Source: Labrenzia sp. 011 (GTDB taxonomy: Bacteria; Pseudomonadota; Alphaproteobacteria; Rhizobiales; Stappiaceae). Taken from it: a DNA stretch of 64,000 nucleotides. Positions 26,032-35,088 of the stretch are shown here, piece after piece. Every line of letters begins with the position of its first letter. Within the stretch, counting starts at the first letter, position 1. Under the pieces are notes generated by a model. That model was given only the letters and a program-made list of their open reading frames with translations, searched no databases and had not been told where the DNA came from. Location: positions 62,001-126,000 of the forward strand of contig NZ_QCYM01000005.1 of assembly GCF_003075075.1 (NCBI RefSeq), written 5' to 3'. The position numbers and the translations under genes were made by a program.

Positions 26032-27074
26032 TGACGCCGGGGTCCCTCGCGTTCTGCGGAGGCGGCCCACAGGTTGACATCCGCCTCGCGGGTGGTGTCC
26101 TCGATCGCCTTGAGTTCGGCCTCCGTGAAGTCCAGCCGGGCAACGGTGGCAACGCAATCGCGGACCTGCTCGGCGCGGCTGGCTCCGATCAGGGCCGTGG
26201 TGACCCGCCCGTTGCGCAGGACCCAGGCAATGGCCATCTGGGCCAGTGTCTGGCCGCGGTTTGCGGCGATGTCGTTCAGCGCCCGGATCGTTGCCAGGTT
26301 TTCCTCGCTCAGGAAGCCTGTCTGGAGGGACTTTCCCTGGGAGGCCCGGCTGTCTTCCGGAATGCCGGTCAGATACTTGTTCGTCAGCATGCCCTGGGCG
26401 AGGGGCGAGAAGGCGATCGAACCGATGCCCAGATCGTCCAGCGTGTCGAGCAGGCCGTCATCCTCCACCCAGCGGTTGATCATCGAATAGCTCGGCTGGT
26501 GGATCAGGCAGGGCGTGCCCAGGTCCTTCAGGATGGCGACCGCTTCCCGGGTCCGTCTGGAATTGTAGGACGAGATGCCCACATAGAGCGCCCGTCCGGA
26601 GCGCACGATATGGTCGAGCGCCCCCATGGTTTCTTCCAGCGCCGTGTCCGGGTCGTAGCGGTGGGAATAGAAGATGTCCACATAGTCGAGCCCCATCCGC
26701 TTCAGGGACTGGTCGCAGGAGGCGATCAGATATTTGCGGCTGCCCCATTCGCCGTAGGGGCCGGCCCACATGCCGTATCCGGCCTTGGACGAAATGATCA
26801 TCTCGTCGCGATAAGGGGCGAAATCGGTTCTCAGCAATTCGCCGAAGGCCCGTTCCGCGGCGCCCGGTTCCGGCCCGTAATTGTTGGCCAGGTCGAAATG
26901 GGTGATTCCCAGATCGAACGCGGTGCGCGCGATCTCCCGCTTGCGTTCATGCGGCGTGTCGTCGCCGAAATTGTGCCACAGGCCGAGCGAGATCGCGGGC
27001 AGTTTCAGGCCCGATTTTCCGCAGCGGCGGTAGTCCATCGTGTCATAGCGGTCTTGCGCAGCCGTCCAGGTCAT
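26028..27074 (-). CDS. Aldo/keto reductase (YghZ/AKR14-like)
   Basis: A 348-residue NADPH-dependent aldo/keto reductase. Seen: FDLANNYGPEPGAAERAFGE (catalytic Asp/Tyr region), ISSKAGYGMWAGPYGEWGSRKYLIASCDQSLKRMGLDYVDIFYSHR with the catalytic Lys and His, and the NADP-binding TALIGASRAEQVRD. The long GYGMW-GPYGEWGS loop is characteristic of L-glyceraldehyde-3-phosphate reductase YghZ. Start ATG 27074 after GGAGC. It lies 12 nt after the Gfo/Idh gene and overlaps the GH43 start. Confidence 0.87.
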   Translation of the reverse strand: MTWTAAQDRYDTMDYRRCGKSGLKLPAISLGLWHNFGDDTPHERKREIARTAFDLGITHFDLANNYGPEPGAAERAFGELLRTDFAPYRDEMIISSKAGYGMWAGPYGEWGSRKYLIASCDQSLKRMGLDYVDIFYSHRYDPDTALEETMGALDHIVRSGRALYVGISSYNSRRTREAVAILKDLGTPCLIHQPSYSMINRWVEDDGLLDTLDDLGIGSIAFSPLAQGMLTNKYLTGIPEDSRASQGKSLQTGFLSEENLATIRALNDIAANRGQTLAQMAIAWVLRNGRVTTALIGASRAEQVRDCVATVARLDFTEAELKAIEDTTREADVNLWAASAEREGPRRQ

Positions 27075-27086
27075 ATGTGCTCCAGT

Positions 27087-28208
27087 TCAGGCCAGTAGGT
27101 CCTGAGCAGCCTGCGGATCGAGAGCGTCCGGCCGGCTGCAGGTGGTCTTGATATCGATGAACCGTCCGCTTTCCCCCGAAGCCAGGATCGATGTCATCAC
27201 ATCGACCACATGCAGGGCGAATTCCAGCGAGCACCGGTGCGGGCGGTCGTCCAGAATGGCCTGTGCCATGTCTGCGAGTCCAGCCGTGCGGTAATTCGCA
27301 TGGGTGCGGTCGTTGGCACGGGAGAACGGGTGTTTCCAGTTCTCGGCGATGTTCACGAAACTGTCCTTCTCGGTCATGCGGACCTCGCCGCCGAAGAAGT
27401 TCGGATCCGGCACATGCAGGGTGCCCTCGCGACCGTAAAGTTCCATGTTGGAATGGCCATGCTGCCAGACATCCCAGGAGGCGCAATAGGTGATCTGCGC
27501 GCCGGAACGGAATTCCATCACCGCATGAATGGTGGTCGGCGTCTCCACCTTGATCTTTTCGCCGAAGCGCGGCTGGGAGGTGATGGTCCGTTCATCGGAG
27601 CCGCAGGAAGTCATGGCGGTTACCCGCTTCACCGGGCCGAGAAGCTGTACCAGGTTGGAGATATAGTAGGGGCCGAGATCGAGGATCGGACCGCCGCCGG
27701 CCTGGAAGAAGAAGTCCGGATTCGGATGCCACATTTCCATGCCCGGGCTCTGCACGAAACAGGTGCCGGAAGTGACCTTGCCGATGGCATCCGCATCAAT
27801 CAGGTGCCGGGCGAGCTGATGGGCGCCGCCCATGAAGGTATCCGGAGCGGAGCCGACCCGAAGTCCCTTTGTCTCGGCGATGGCCGCCAGGGACTTGCCC
27901 TGTTCCACGCTCAGGACGAAGGGCTTTTCGGAATAGACATGCTTGCCCGCCTCCAGAACCTGCCTGGAAACGTCGAAATGCGCCGCCGGAACGGTCAGAT
28001 TGACGACGATGTCGACATCGTCGGCCGCCAGCAGCCCTGCGATGGTTTCCGCGCGCAGGTTGAATTCCTCGGCGCGGGCCTTTGCAGCCGCTTCGTTGAT
28101 ATCCGCGCAGGCGCGCACTTCGATCCCCCGGAAGAGGGGGGCAAGGCGCATATAGGCCGCGGAAATATTGCCGCAGCCCAGAATGCCGATCCCAAGTGTC
28201 TTGCTCAT
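27087..28208 (-). CDS. Gfo/Idh/MocA-family sugar dehydrogenase
   Basis: A 373-residue NAD(P)-dependent oxidoreductase. Seen: Rossmann motif GIGILGCGNISAAYMRLAPLF at the N-terminus, the EKP motif (HVYSEKPFVLS) with the catalytic Lys, and the C-terminal alpha/beta domain with DLGPYYISNLVQLLG, the usual substrate-binding region. Nine nt after the small TIM-barrel isomerase, 12 nt before the aldo-keto reductase. Inference: oxidises a sugar released by the GH43 enzyme or brought in by the importer. Confidence 0.88.
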   Translation of the reverse strand: MSKTLGIGILGCGNISAAYMRLAPLFRGIEVRACADINEAAAKARAEEFNLRAETIAGLLAADDVDIVVNLTVPAAHFDVSRQVLEAGKHVYSEKPFVLSVEQGKSLAAIAETKGLRVGSAPDTFMGGAHQLARHLIDADAIGKVTSGTCFVQSPGMEMWHPNPDFFFQAGGGPILDLGPYYISNLVQLLGPVKRVTAMTSCGSDERTITSQPRFGEKIKVETPTTIHAVMEFRSGAQITYCASWDVWQHGHSNMELYGREGTLHVPDPNFFGGEVRMTEKDSFVNIAENWKHPFSRANDRTHANYRTAGLADMAQAILDDRPHRCSLEFALHVVDVMTSILASGESGRFIDIKTTCSRPDALDPQAAQDLLA

Positions 28209-28217
28209 GGTCTGTCC

Positions 28218-28964
28218 TCAGAAAGTGCGAAAAGCTTCGATGGAGCGGCGGGCGAAGCGGTCGTAATCGGACGGCTTGTCGTGTTCCATCACGAACAGGT
28301 CGACCCCGGCGCCGCGCAGCGCGCTCATGAGGGATTTCCAGTCGAGCGTTCCCTGGCCGACATCCGCCCAGCCGTCCTCGTCCAGGCATGCGCCCTCCGG
28401 GGCGATGTCCTTCACATGGGCAGTGGTGATGCGGTCCGCATGATTGGCGACCCATTTCAGCGGATCTTCTCCGCCGCGCGCGATCCAGGCGATATCGGCC
28501 TCCCATTCAATGGTCGGCGCCGCTTCGAGAAGAATGTCCATCGGCAGGCGGCCGTCCGCGCAGACGGCAAATTCGAAATCGTGATTGTGCCAGCCGAACC
28601 GCAATCCGGCGTCCCGCACCTTGGCGCCGATTGCCTCGAGGCGTTCGCCGATCGATTGCCACAGAGCGGCGTCGGACACGCGCTGTTCCGGCGGCACGGC
28701 CGGAACGAACAGGCGGGTCATGCCGAGCGCCCCGGCGGTGTCGATGACCTTGCCGAAGTCGGTCTCGAACTGCTCCATCGGAAAGAAGTGCCCGGACGGC
28801 ATGGTCAGGCCGTTGGCGTCGAGCAGCTTGCGGAAGCCGGCGGCGTCCTCGTAGTTGCCGCCGAAGCCCTCGACCTGCGTGTATCCGAGTTCGGCGAGCC
28901 GTTCGAGAACGGGGCCCCAGGGTGTGAATTCACGTGCGGAATAGAGCTGGAAGGAGATATCCAT
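28218..28964 (-). CDS. Sugar phosphate isomerase/epimerase-like TIM-barrel protein (small)
   Basis: A 248-residue member of the AP endonuclease family 2 TIM-barrel group. Seen: QLYSAREFTPWGPVLERLAELGYTQVEGFG, then metal-ligand candidates in RFGWHNHDFEF, EADIAWIARGGEDP (Glu, Asp) and TTAHVKDIAPEG (His). Typical length. It follows the ABC ATPase by 33 nt and precedes the Gfo/Idh gene by 9 nt; this pairing is common in loci for inositol or unusual sugars. Substrate unknown. Confidence 0.82.
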   Translation of the reverse strand: MDISFQLYSAREFTPWGPVLERLAELGYTQVEGFGGNYEDAAGFRKLLDANGLTMPSGHFFPMEQFETDFGKVIDTAGALGMTRLFVPAVPPEQRVSDAALWQSIGERLEAIGAKVRDAGLRFGWHNHDFEFAVCADGRLPMDILLEAAPTIEWEADIAWIARGGEDPLKWVANHADRITTAHVKDIAPEGACLDEDGWADVGQGTLDWKSLMSALRGAGVDLFVMEHDKPSDYDRFARRSIEAFRTF

Positions 28965-28997
28965 CTTGCGTGTCCTGAATGCGTCGGAACGGACGGC

Positions 28998-30086
28998 TCA
29001 AAGCCGGTTTTCCGAGGTCTTTTCGAAAAGATTCGCACGGGCGGCATCGAAGCCGACCGTGATCCGGTCGCCATTGGCAACTTCCGCCTGGCCGTCCATG
29101 CGGATCCAGAGCGTGTGGCTCCCCGAGGTGAGGCGGGCCAAGGTGTCGGAGCCGAGCGGTTCGACGAGTTCCACCACGCCATCCATCCGGATCGGGGCGT
29201 TTTCCGCCTCCGCGCCGCTGACCATGTGTTCGGGACGGATGCCCAGCCATGCGGGAGCCGACACGGCGGCTCCGGAACGGAAGTTGTAGCCATGCAGCGG
29301 AAAGGAATGCCCCTCCGTGTGAAACCGGGGATCCTCGCCGCTTTCGATCTTGCCGTCGAAGAAATTCATGGTCGGAGAGCCGATGAAATCGGCGACATAT
29401 TTGTTCGCCGGGCGGTTGTAGATCTCGTGCGGCGTGTCGAGCTGCAGGATCTGGCCGCCGCGCATGATGGCAATGCGGTCGGCGAGCGTCATGGCCTCGA
29501 TCTGGTCGTGGGTGACATAGATCATCGTGTTGCGGAGCTTCTGGTGCAGCTGCTTGATCTCGACCCTGAGATCGGCGCGCAGCTTCGCGTCCAGATTGGA
29601 CAAGGGTTCGTCGAACAGGAACACATCCGCGTCGCGGACCAGCGCTCGGCCGATCGCCGCCCGTTGACGCTGCCCGCCGGAAAGCGCGGCCGGCTTGCGG
29701 TCGAGCAGCGGCTCGATCTGCAGGACCTTGGCCGCCCGGTCGACCCGTTCCTTGATTTCGGCTTTCGGCAGGCCGGCGTTTTTCAGGCCGAAGCTCAGAT
29801 TTCCGGCGACGGTCATCTGCGGATAGAGCGCATAGCTCTGGAACACCATGCCGATGCCGCGTTTCGATGGTTCCGCCCAGGTGACGTTCCGCCCGCCGAT
29901 GAAGATCTGGCCTTCGGTGATGTCGAGAAGACCGGCGATGCAGTTGAGCAGCGTGGACTTGCCGCAGCCGGAAGAGCCGAGAAGCACGAGGAACTCCCCC
30001 TGTCCGACTTCCAGGTTCAGATCTTTCAGGACCTTCAGGGCGCCGAAACTCAGGGAAAGGTTCTTGATGGAGATACTAGCCTGCAT
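28998..30086 (-). CDS. Sugar ABC transporter ATPase (UgpC/MsmK type), second system
   Basis: A 362-residue CUT1-class ATPase. Seen: Walker A GSSGCGKSTLLN, Q-loop FQSYALYP, signature LSGGQRQRAAIGRAL, Walker B VFLFDEPLSNLDAKL, switch His in YVTHDQIEAMTLA, and a C-terminal regulatory domain (LGIRPEHM). It serves the permease pair directly upstream (11-nt gap) and is transcribed before the catabolic genes. Paralogue of the ATPase at 17849-18964. Confidence 0.9.
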   Translation of the reverse strand: MQASISIKNLSLSFGALKVLKDLNLEVGQGEFLVLLGSSGCGKSTLLNCIAGLLDITEGQIFIGGRNVTWAEPSKRGIGMVFQSYALYPQMTVAGNLSFGLKNAGLPKAEIKERVDRAAKVLQIEPLLDRKPAALSGGQRQRAAIGRALVRDADVFLFDEPLSNLDAKLRADLRVEIKQLHQKLRNTMIYVTHDQIEAMTLADRIAIMRGGQILQLDTPHEIYNRPANKYVADFIGSPTMNFFDGKIESGEDPRFHTEGHSFPLHGYNFRSGAAVSAPAWLGIRPEHMVSGAEAENAPIRMDGVVELVEPLGSDTLARLTSGSHTLWIRMDGQAEVANGDRITVGFDAARANLFEKTSENRL

Positions 30087-30097
30087 GGGAAATGTCT

Positions 30098-31012
30098 TCA
30101 GCCTTTCACAGCGCCTGCGGCGATGCCGCGGACGAAGAGTTTTCCTGAGAGGAAATAGATGGTGAGAGGAACCAGGCCGGTCAGGATCGTTGCGGCCATG
30201 TTGACGTTGTATTCCTTCACGCCCTGAGTGGAGTTGACGATGTTGTTGAGCTGCACCGTCATCGGATAAAGGTCGGGCTTGGTGTAGATCACGCCGAACA
30301 GGAAGTCGTTCCAGATGCCGGTGACCTGCAGGATCATCGCGACCACGAAGATCGGCAGGCTCATGGGAACCATGATCCGGAAGTAGATCGACCAGAAGCC
30401 CGCGCCGTCGACCCGTGCCGCCTTGAACAGTTCCTGCGGCACCGAGCTGAAATAGTTGCGGAAGAGCAGGGTCAGGATCGGCATGCCGAAAATGGTGTGC
30501 ACGATCACCAGTCCCGTGAGACCGCCGTAGAGACCGGCTTCCCGCAGCAGGATGACGATCGGATAGATCATCACCTGATAGGGGATGAACGCCCCGACGA
30601 TCAGGATGGCGAAGAAGGTCTCGGAGCCCTTGAAGCGCCAGTTGGCAAGGGCATAGCCGTTGACCGACGCGATGGCGATGGACAGGATCACCGAGGGAAC
30701 GAGGATCTTCACCGAATTGAAGAACCCGCGCGAAAGACCGTCACAGTTCAGGCCGGTGCAGGCCTCCGCCCAGGCTTTCACCCACGGCTGGAAGGTGATC
30801 TCCACGGGCGGGGCGAAGATGTTGCCAACCCGGATTTCCGGCATGCCTTTCAGCGACGTCACGACCATCACGTAGAGCGGCAGCAGATAGTAGAGGGAAA
30901 CCAGGATCAGTGTCCCGTAGATGAAGATGTTGCGGCGGGACAGAATCTTTCCCGGTTTGCGCCCGGACGGGCCGGCGGCCGGCGGGGTCGGGATCTGAAG
31001 GGCGTCGCTCAT
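30098..31012 (-). CDS. Sugar ABC transporter permease (MalG type), second system
   Basis: A 304-residue permease with six predicted helices. Seen: basic N-terminus then IFIYGTLILVSLYYLLPLYVMVV, and the EAA loop QELFKAARVDGAGFWSIYFRIMVPMSLP. The first periplasmic loop contains two cysteines (EACTGLNCDG), a detail not usual for this family. Its start overlaps the upstream permease stop by 4 nt. Confidence 0.88.
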   Translation of the reverse strand: MSDALQIPTPPAAGPSGRKPGKILSRRNIFIYGTLILVSLYYLLPLYVMVVTSLKGMPEIRVGNIFAPPVEITFQPWVKAWAEACTGLNCDGLSRGFFNSVKILVPSVILSIAIASVNGYALANWRFKGSETFFAILIVGAFIPYQVMIYPIVILLREAGLYGGLTGLVIVHTIFGMPILTLLFRNYFSSVPQELFKAARVDGAGFWSIYFRIMVPMSLPIFVVAMILQVTGIWNDFLFGVIYTKPDLYPMTVQLNNIVNSTQGVKEYNVNMAATILTGLVPLTIYFLSGKLFVRGIAAGAVKG

Positions 31013-31899
31013 GTGCGCTTGCCTCCGAATTCGAGGTAGGCCCAGGGCACGACGACGATGATCACCGTCAGCAGCATCATGGTCGAGGCGGCAAACCCCT
31101 GACCGAGGTTCTGCGACAGGAACATGGCGTCATAGACATATTTGGCCGGAACCTCCGAGGAGATGCCGGGCCCGCCGCCGGTCTGGGCGACGATCAGGTC
31201 GTAGACCTTGATGATGCCGGAGGTGACCAGAACGATGGCGGTGATGAAGATGCCGCGCATCATCGGAATGACGATGAAGAGATAGGTCTTCCACATCGGG
31301 ATGCCGTCGATCCGCGAGGCCTTCCAGATGTCTTCGTCGATGCCGCGCAGGCCCGCCAGCATCAGGCACATTATCAGCCCGGTTTCATGCCAGAGGCCTG
31401 CGATCAGCACCCCGTAGATGACGATGTCCGGATTGTAGAGCGGGTCGAAGGCGAAATTCTCGAATCCGAGGCTGCGCACCACATGCTGAATGCCGAAATC
31501 CGGATTGAGGATCCACTGCCAGGCAAGGCCGGTGACAATGAAGCTCAGGGCGAAAGGATAGAGGAGGACTGTCCGGAACGTGTCTTCAAAACGGATCTTC
31601 TGGTCGAGAAGCGCGGCAAGGAAAAAGCCGATCACCAGAGCGAAGATCAGTGACAGAATTCCGTAGATCGCGAGGTTCTCGATGGAGATCAGCCATTTGT
31701 TGCTGGTCCACAGCCGCTCGTATTGCGCAAGGCCGACGAATTTCTCCCTCGGCAGAAGCTTGGAATTGGTAAAGGAGTAGACGACCGTCCAGGCGGTTCC
31801 TCCGATGAAGATCACCAGAGCAGTGGCGATCATGGGGATCGCGGCTATCTTGGCACTGATATTACGGTGCCATCTTGCGGGGCCCGTCGCTGCGGCCAT
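31009..31899 (-). CDS. Sugar ABC transporter permease (MalF type), second system
   Basis: A 296-residue permease with six predicted helices. Seen: IAAIPMIATALVIFIGGTAWTVVYSF at the N-terminus and the EAA loop DIWKASRIDGIPMWKTYLFIVIPMM. It lies 241 nt after the binding-protein gene, with two strong stem-loops in that gap, and overlaps the MalG-type permease. Together with the ATPase it forms the importer of the LacI-controlled operon. Confidence 0.88.
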   Translation of the reverse strand: MAAATGPARWHRNISAKIAAIPMIATALVIFIGGTAWTVVYSFTNSKLLPREKFVGLAQYERLWTSNKWLISIENLAIYGILSLIFALVIGFFLAALLDQKIRFEDTFRTVLLYPFALSFIVTGLAWQWILNPDFGIQHVVRSLGFENFAFDPLYNPDIVIYGVLIAGLWHETGLIMCLMLAGLRGIDEDIWKASRIDGIPMWKTYLFIVIPMMRGIFITAIVLVTSGIIKVYDLIVAQTGGGPGISSEVPAKYVYDAMFLSQNLGQGFAASTMMLLTVIIVVVPWAYLEFGGKRT

Positions 31900-31950
31900 T
31901 CTTCACACTTCCTCGTTTCTGCGGTGGTGTCCGGGGCATGCGGTCCGGTC

Positions 31951-32020
31951 CCTGCGCGCACAGGATGCGCGCAGGGCTGGAGGACGCCACCCGGGCGAAG
32001 CCCCCGACGCCGGGGTGGCG
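31951..32020 (-). promoter_or_regulatory. Two tandem intercistronic stem-loops between binding protein and permease genes
   Basis: In transcript order (minus strand) a 13-bp stem with one mismatch, 31985-31997 pairing with 32008-32020, is followed by a perfect 10-bp stem, 31951-31960 pairing with 31966-31975 (CCTGCGCGCA and its complement, 5-nt loop). No T-tract follows. Hairpins here commonly stabilise the upstream binding-protein message and damp permease expression, as in malE-malF. Function is inference; the structures are seen. Confidence 0.6.
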
Positions 32021-32140
32021 GAGCCGTGTAGCGGACCCGGATCAACCTGCCTTCGGCTGACCGCTGACGGGATGCCCCGACACCTTGCCATGGTCCAGGG
32101 TCCGGCCCCCGGCCGGGTGTTCCGGCTGGAGGCCTGTCGA

Positions 32141-33373
32141 TCAGTCGGCGTTGCCGACGATGGAGACGAAGAGCGTCTGTGCGTCTTCCGCAGACATGTC
32201 CGGGTTGTTGAAGAACTCGACGAACAGGTCGTTCACCTGGGTCAGGCTGTCGGCAGACATGAGCTGGTCCGGCGACTGGATGACATTGCCCTTGGCGAGA
32301 ATGTCCAGACCCTTGCGCATGCAATCGTTCGCCGCGGCCAGATCCACGTCGCCGCGCACCGGCAGCGATCCCTTTTTCAGGTTGAAGGCAACCTGCGTTT
32401 CGGGAGAAATCATCACCTTGGCGAGTTCGAGCTGAGCCGCGGTGATCTCCGGATCGTCCACTTTCGGGAAGTAGAACGCATCCCCGCCCGTCATGATCAC
32501 TTCGTTGACACCAAGACCCGGCAGGCAGGTGTAGTCCTCGCCCGCGGTCATTTCCGCCACCTGAAACTCGCCCTGGGCCCAGTCGCCCATGATCTGGCCG
32601 CCGGCCTTGCCGGTGATGACCATGGTGGTGGCGTCGTTCCAGTTCTGGACGTTGGAGTCCCTGGCCATGTTCCGGGCGGCGTCGGCGGCCTGGAAGACCT
32701 TGGCCAGCTCGGGACCGCCGGCAAGCTCTGCGTCCTTTTCGCCGAAGATCCTGGTGTAGGCGTCAGGTCCGGCAAGCGCGGTCAGGATGACCTGGAAAGC
32801 CAGTGTCGTCTGCCACGGCTGTTGACCCATCGCCAGGGGCACGATGCCGGATTCCTGCAGCTTCGATGCGGCGGCGGAGAATTCGTCCCAGTTGGTCGGG
32901 ACGGCGACCCCGGCATTCTCGAAGACGGAATTGTTGAGCCACAACCACTGCTGGGAATGGATGTTGACCGGCACGCAGTAGATCCGGCCGTCCACCGTGC
33001 AGCTGTCGAGCAGGCTGCTGGGACGAATGATGTCGCGCCACTTGCCTTCTTCCGCGATCTCGGTGAGATCGAGCATCAGGCCGGCTTCGACAAGCTCTTC
33101 GGCCTGGCGTCCATGGTTGAACTGCGTTGCGCCCATCGGGTCGCCGCCGGTAATCCGGCTGATGATGATCGGGCGGGCGGTACCGCCGGAACCGGCGATG
33201 GCGCCGTCGACCCAGTTGTTGCCGGTGGCGTTGAAGGCCTTGGCAAATTCAGCGACGGCTGCCGCTTCACCGCCGGATGTCCACCAGTGGGTGACTTCCA
33301 GATCGGTTGCATTGGCTGCGGTTGCTGCGCAAAGGGCAGTGGTCGCGGCGAAAACTGCGCGTAATGCTCTCAT
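32141..33373 (-). CDS. Sugar ABC transporter substrate-binding protein, second system
   Basis: A 410-residue family 1 solute-binding protein. Seen: Sec signal peptide (RALRAVFAATTALCAATAANA, cleavage near residue 22), then LEVTHWWTSGGEAAAVAEFAKAF, the usual opening of glucose/xylooligosaccharide-type receptors, and a Trp-rich ligand region (IHSQQWLWLNN). Start ATG 33373 after GGTGGGAGGAAAAT; a longer upstream reading was rejected. First gene of the nine-gene operon, downstream of two LacI-type operators. Confidence 0.9.
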   Translation of the reverse strand: MRALRAVFAATTALCAATAANATDLEVTHWWTSGGEAAAVAEFAKAFNATGNNWVDGAIAGSGGTARPIIISRITGGDPMGATQFNHGRQAEELVEAGLMLDLTEIAEEGKWRDIIRPSSLLDSCTVDGRIYCVPVNIHSQQWLWLNNSVFENAGVAVPTNWDEFSAAASKLQESGIVPLAMGQQPWQTTLAFQVILTALAGPDAYTRIFGEKDAELAGGPELAKVFQAADAARNMARDSNVQNWNDATTMVITGKAGGQIMGDWAQGEFQVAEMTAGEDYTCLPGLGVNEVIMTGGDAFYFPKVDDPEITAAQLELAKVMISPETQVAFNLKKGSLPVRGDVDLAAANDCMRKGLDILAKGNVIQSPDQLMSADSLTQVNDLFVEFFNNPDMSAEDAQTLFVSIVGNAD

Positions 33374-33433
33374 ATTTTCCTCCCACCGAACAAACCTGTT
33401 CGAGTCTGCGTACGATGCGGCCTCCACCGCATT

Positions 33434-33480
33434 TTAAATCGATTACACTTGGTTGTTTCTCTTTATGTAATCGATTACAT
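33434..33480. promoter_or_regulatory. Paired LacI-type operators
   Basis: A perfect 16-nt palindrome ATGTAATCGATTACAT (33465-33480) and a second copy TTAAATCGATTACA (33434-33447) matching the 14-nt core at 12 positions. Centre-to-centre distance is 32 nt, about three helical turns, so both face the same side. They lie between the binding-protein operon and the divergent lacI-type gene. Odd-centred CG palindromes of this form are typical LacI-family operators. Confidence 0.75.
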
Positions 33481-33557
33481 TCATCTTTCTCAGGAAACGG
33501 GCCGGTGTCAACCCGAAATTGTGAGCGAAGAAAAAACAAGAAGCGCCGGAGACGGGT

Positions 33558-34592
33558 TTGGTACAAAAAAGCGCAAGAATTCTGGATGTTGCCAGACGGG
33601 CGGGTGTGTCCACTGCAACGGTCAGTCGTGCTCTGAGCAATCCGGAGCTCCTGACGGAGGCGACACGCGAGAGCGTTTTCGCGGCCATCCGCTCCACCGG
33701 ATATCGTGTGAACAGGGCAGCGCGGAACCTGCGTACCCGCCAGGCCCGCACGCTGCTTGTACTTGTCCCCAATCTCGGCAATCCGTTTTTCTCGCAGATC
33801 CTGGCGGGCATCAGCGAAGCGATCGGCGAGCGGGACTATTCCGTTCTGATTGTCGACACCAAGGATCATGCGAATACGGGAAAGCTGCTGGTCGACTATT
33901 TTCTCGACTCGCAGATCGACGGGATGATCTGTCTGGACGGATCGATTTCGCCCCACGAATTAAAGCAATTTGAGGATAACGGCGTTTCCGGGCAGATCGT
34001 CTTTGCTTGCGAATGGGTCCATGGTTCCGAACTTCCCTCGGTCAGGAGCGACAACATTCGCGGCGCCCGGCTTGCCGTGCGGCATCTCCATGAGCTGGGA
34101 CACCGGAAGATTGCCCATGTCACGGGTCCCGAGGACAACGTGCTGACCCACGCCAGGCGTGAAGGCATGCTTGCCGAACGCGCGCGCCTCGGATTGCCTT
34201 TCCGCGAGGAGTGGATCATTCGCGGCGACTTCTCCCTGAACTCCGGCCGTCATGCCGTGGAAAGGATCCTGGCGATGGAGGAAAGGCCGACGGCTGTCTT
34301 TTGCGCATCGGATCAGGTGGCCTTCGGTCTGATCTCCACGCTGGCCGCGAACGGGATCAGGGTGCCGGAGGACATGTCCGTCGTCGGGTTCGACGATATC
34401 GAGCTTTCCGAATATTACGTCCCCGCGTTGACCACCATCCGCCAGGATCGGCGGGCGCTGGGCGCCCAGGCGGCCACGCTGCTGCTGGAGCGCATCGATC
34501 GCGAAAATGACGGATCCTGCATGATGCCGGCACCGGTCATGCTCGATGTCGAGCTGGTTGTCCGGGCAAGCGCGGCGAAACCCGGCCACTGA
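33558..34592 (+). CDS. LacI-family transcriptional regulator
   Basis: A 344-residue repressor. Seen: the LacI HTH (ILDVARRAGVSTATVSRALSN) with hinge helix RAARNLRTRQ, then a periplasmic-binding-protein-like sensor (TLLVLVPNLGNPFFSQILAGI; GFDDIELSEYYVPALTTIRQD). A TTG start at 33558 places the HTH at the standard distance from the N-terminus. Divergent from the nine-gene xyloside/sugar operon and next to two matching palindromes, so it probably represses that operon and itself. Confidence 0.9.
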   Translation: MVQKSARILDVARRAGVSTATVSRALSNPELLTEATRESVFAAIRSTGYRVNRAARNLRTRQARTLLVLVPNLGNPFFSQILAGISEAIGERDYSVLIVDTKDHANTGKLLVDYFLDSQIDGMICLDGSISPHELKQFEDNGVSGQIVFACEWVHGSELPSVRSDNIRGARLAVRHLHELGHRKIAHVTGPEDNVLTHARREGMLAERARLGLPFREEWIIRGDFSLNSGRHAVERILAMEERPTAVFCASDQVAFGLISTLAANGIRVPEDMSVVGFDDIELSEYYVPALTTIRQDRRALGAQAATLLLERIDRENDGSCMMPAPVMLDVELVVRASAAKPGH

Positions 34593-35088
34593 AGCCGGCG
34601 CCATCGTTTCGGGAAGCTGTGCTGCCGAGGCTCCGCGGGCGCGCCGGCCACGTGTCCGAATACCGCTCACACCCCAAGGCTCCGGAAAGCTAAAAAACAA
34701 TAAAATCAGCATGTTGCATCGAAAGTATTCCGGGGTTCGGGATGTTGCCGTAGCTCAGCCACTGTCTTCAGCGCGACATTACCTGCTCATGCGCCCGGGA
34801 ATATTTGCAACAAACAGCGGATATCTGCGGGTCTATTTAGCTATTTTTCACAAGAATTAAAGAATAAGATGGTCTGCAAGATGTCATATGAGGTTAAAAA
34901 TATTGGCCATTATTGCCGTTAAGTAAATAACAATCCGGGGAGGAGAGGATACAACCGGAAAAAAGGCATGGTTGTATTTCACGTATTCCTGCAAAATTGG
35001 CTTTAAGATTAAATTTAAGCGTTAAATTAAGGGCGGATTAACTTGAATATACTAGTTTGTCGGGGCATGACCGGATTAGGTGGTAAAG
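34593..35088. other. 496-nt intergenic region before the PstS-like gene
   Basis: No gene supported. The first 100 nt are GC-rich; from about 34690 the composition turns AT-rich. An inverted repeat ATTTAA-GCG-TTAAAT lies at 35013-35027, about 60 nt before the PstS-like gene, and may be an operator. No match to a Pho box was recognised. A frame at 34546-34860 is a shadow of the regulator 3' end. Confidence 0.4.

Noticed and set aside
27210-30158. 982-codon plus-strand frame
   Set aside because: Antisense shadow of the isomerase, Gfo/Idh and ABC ATPase genes, whose motifs are unmistakable on the minus strand; long antisense frames are common at this GC content.
34546-34860. Plus-strand frame whose product (GSCAAEAPRARRPRVRIPL) looks like the usual frame across a tRNA gene
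   Set aside because: No GGTTCRA-type T-arm or 3' CCA context was found; the frame continues from the regulator 3' end and is probably noise.
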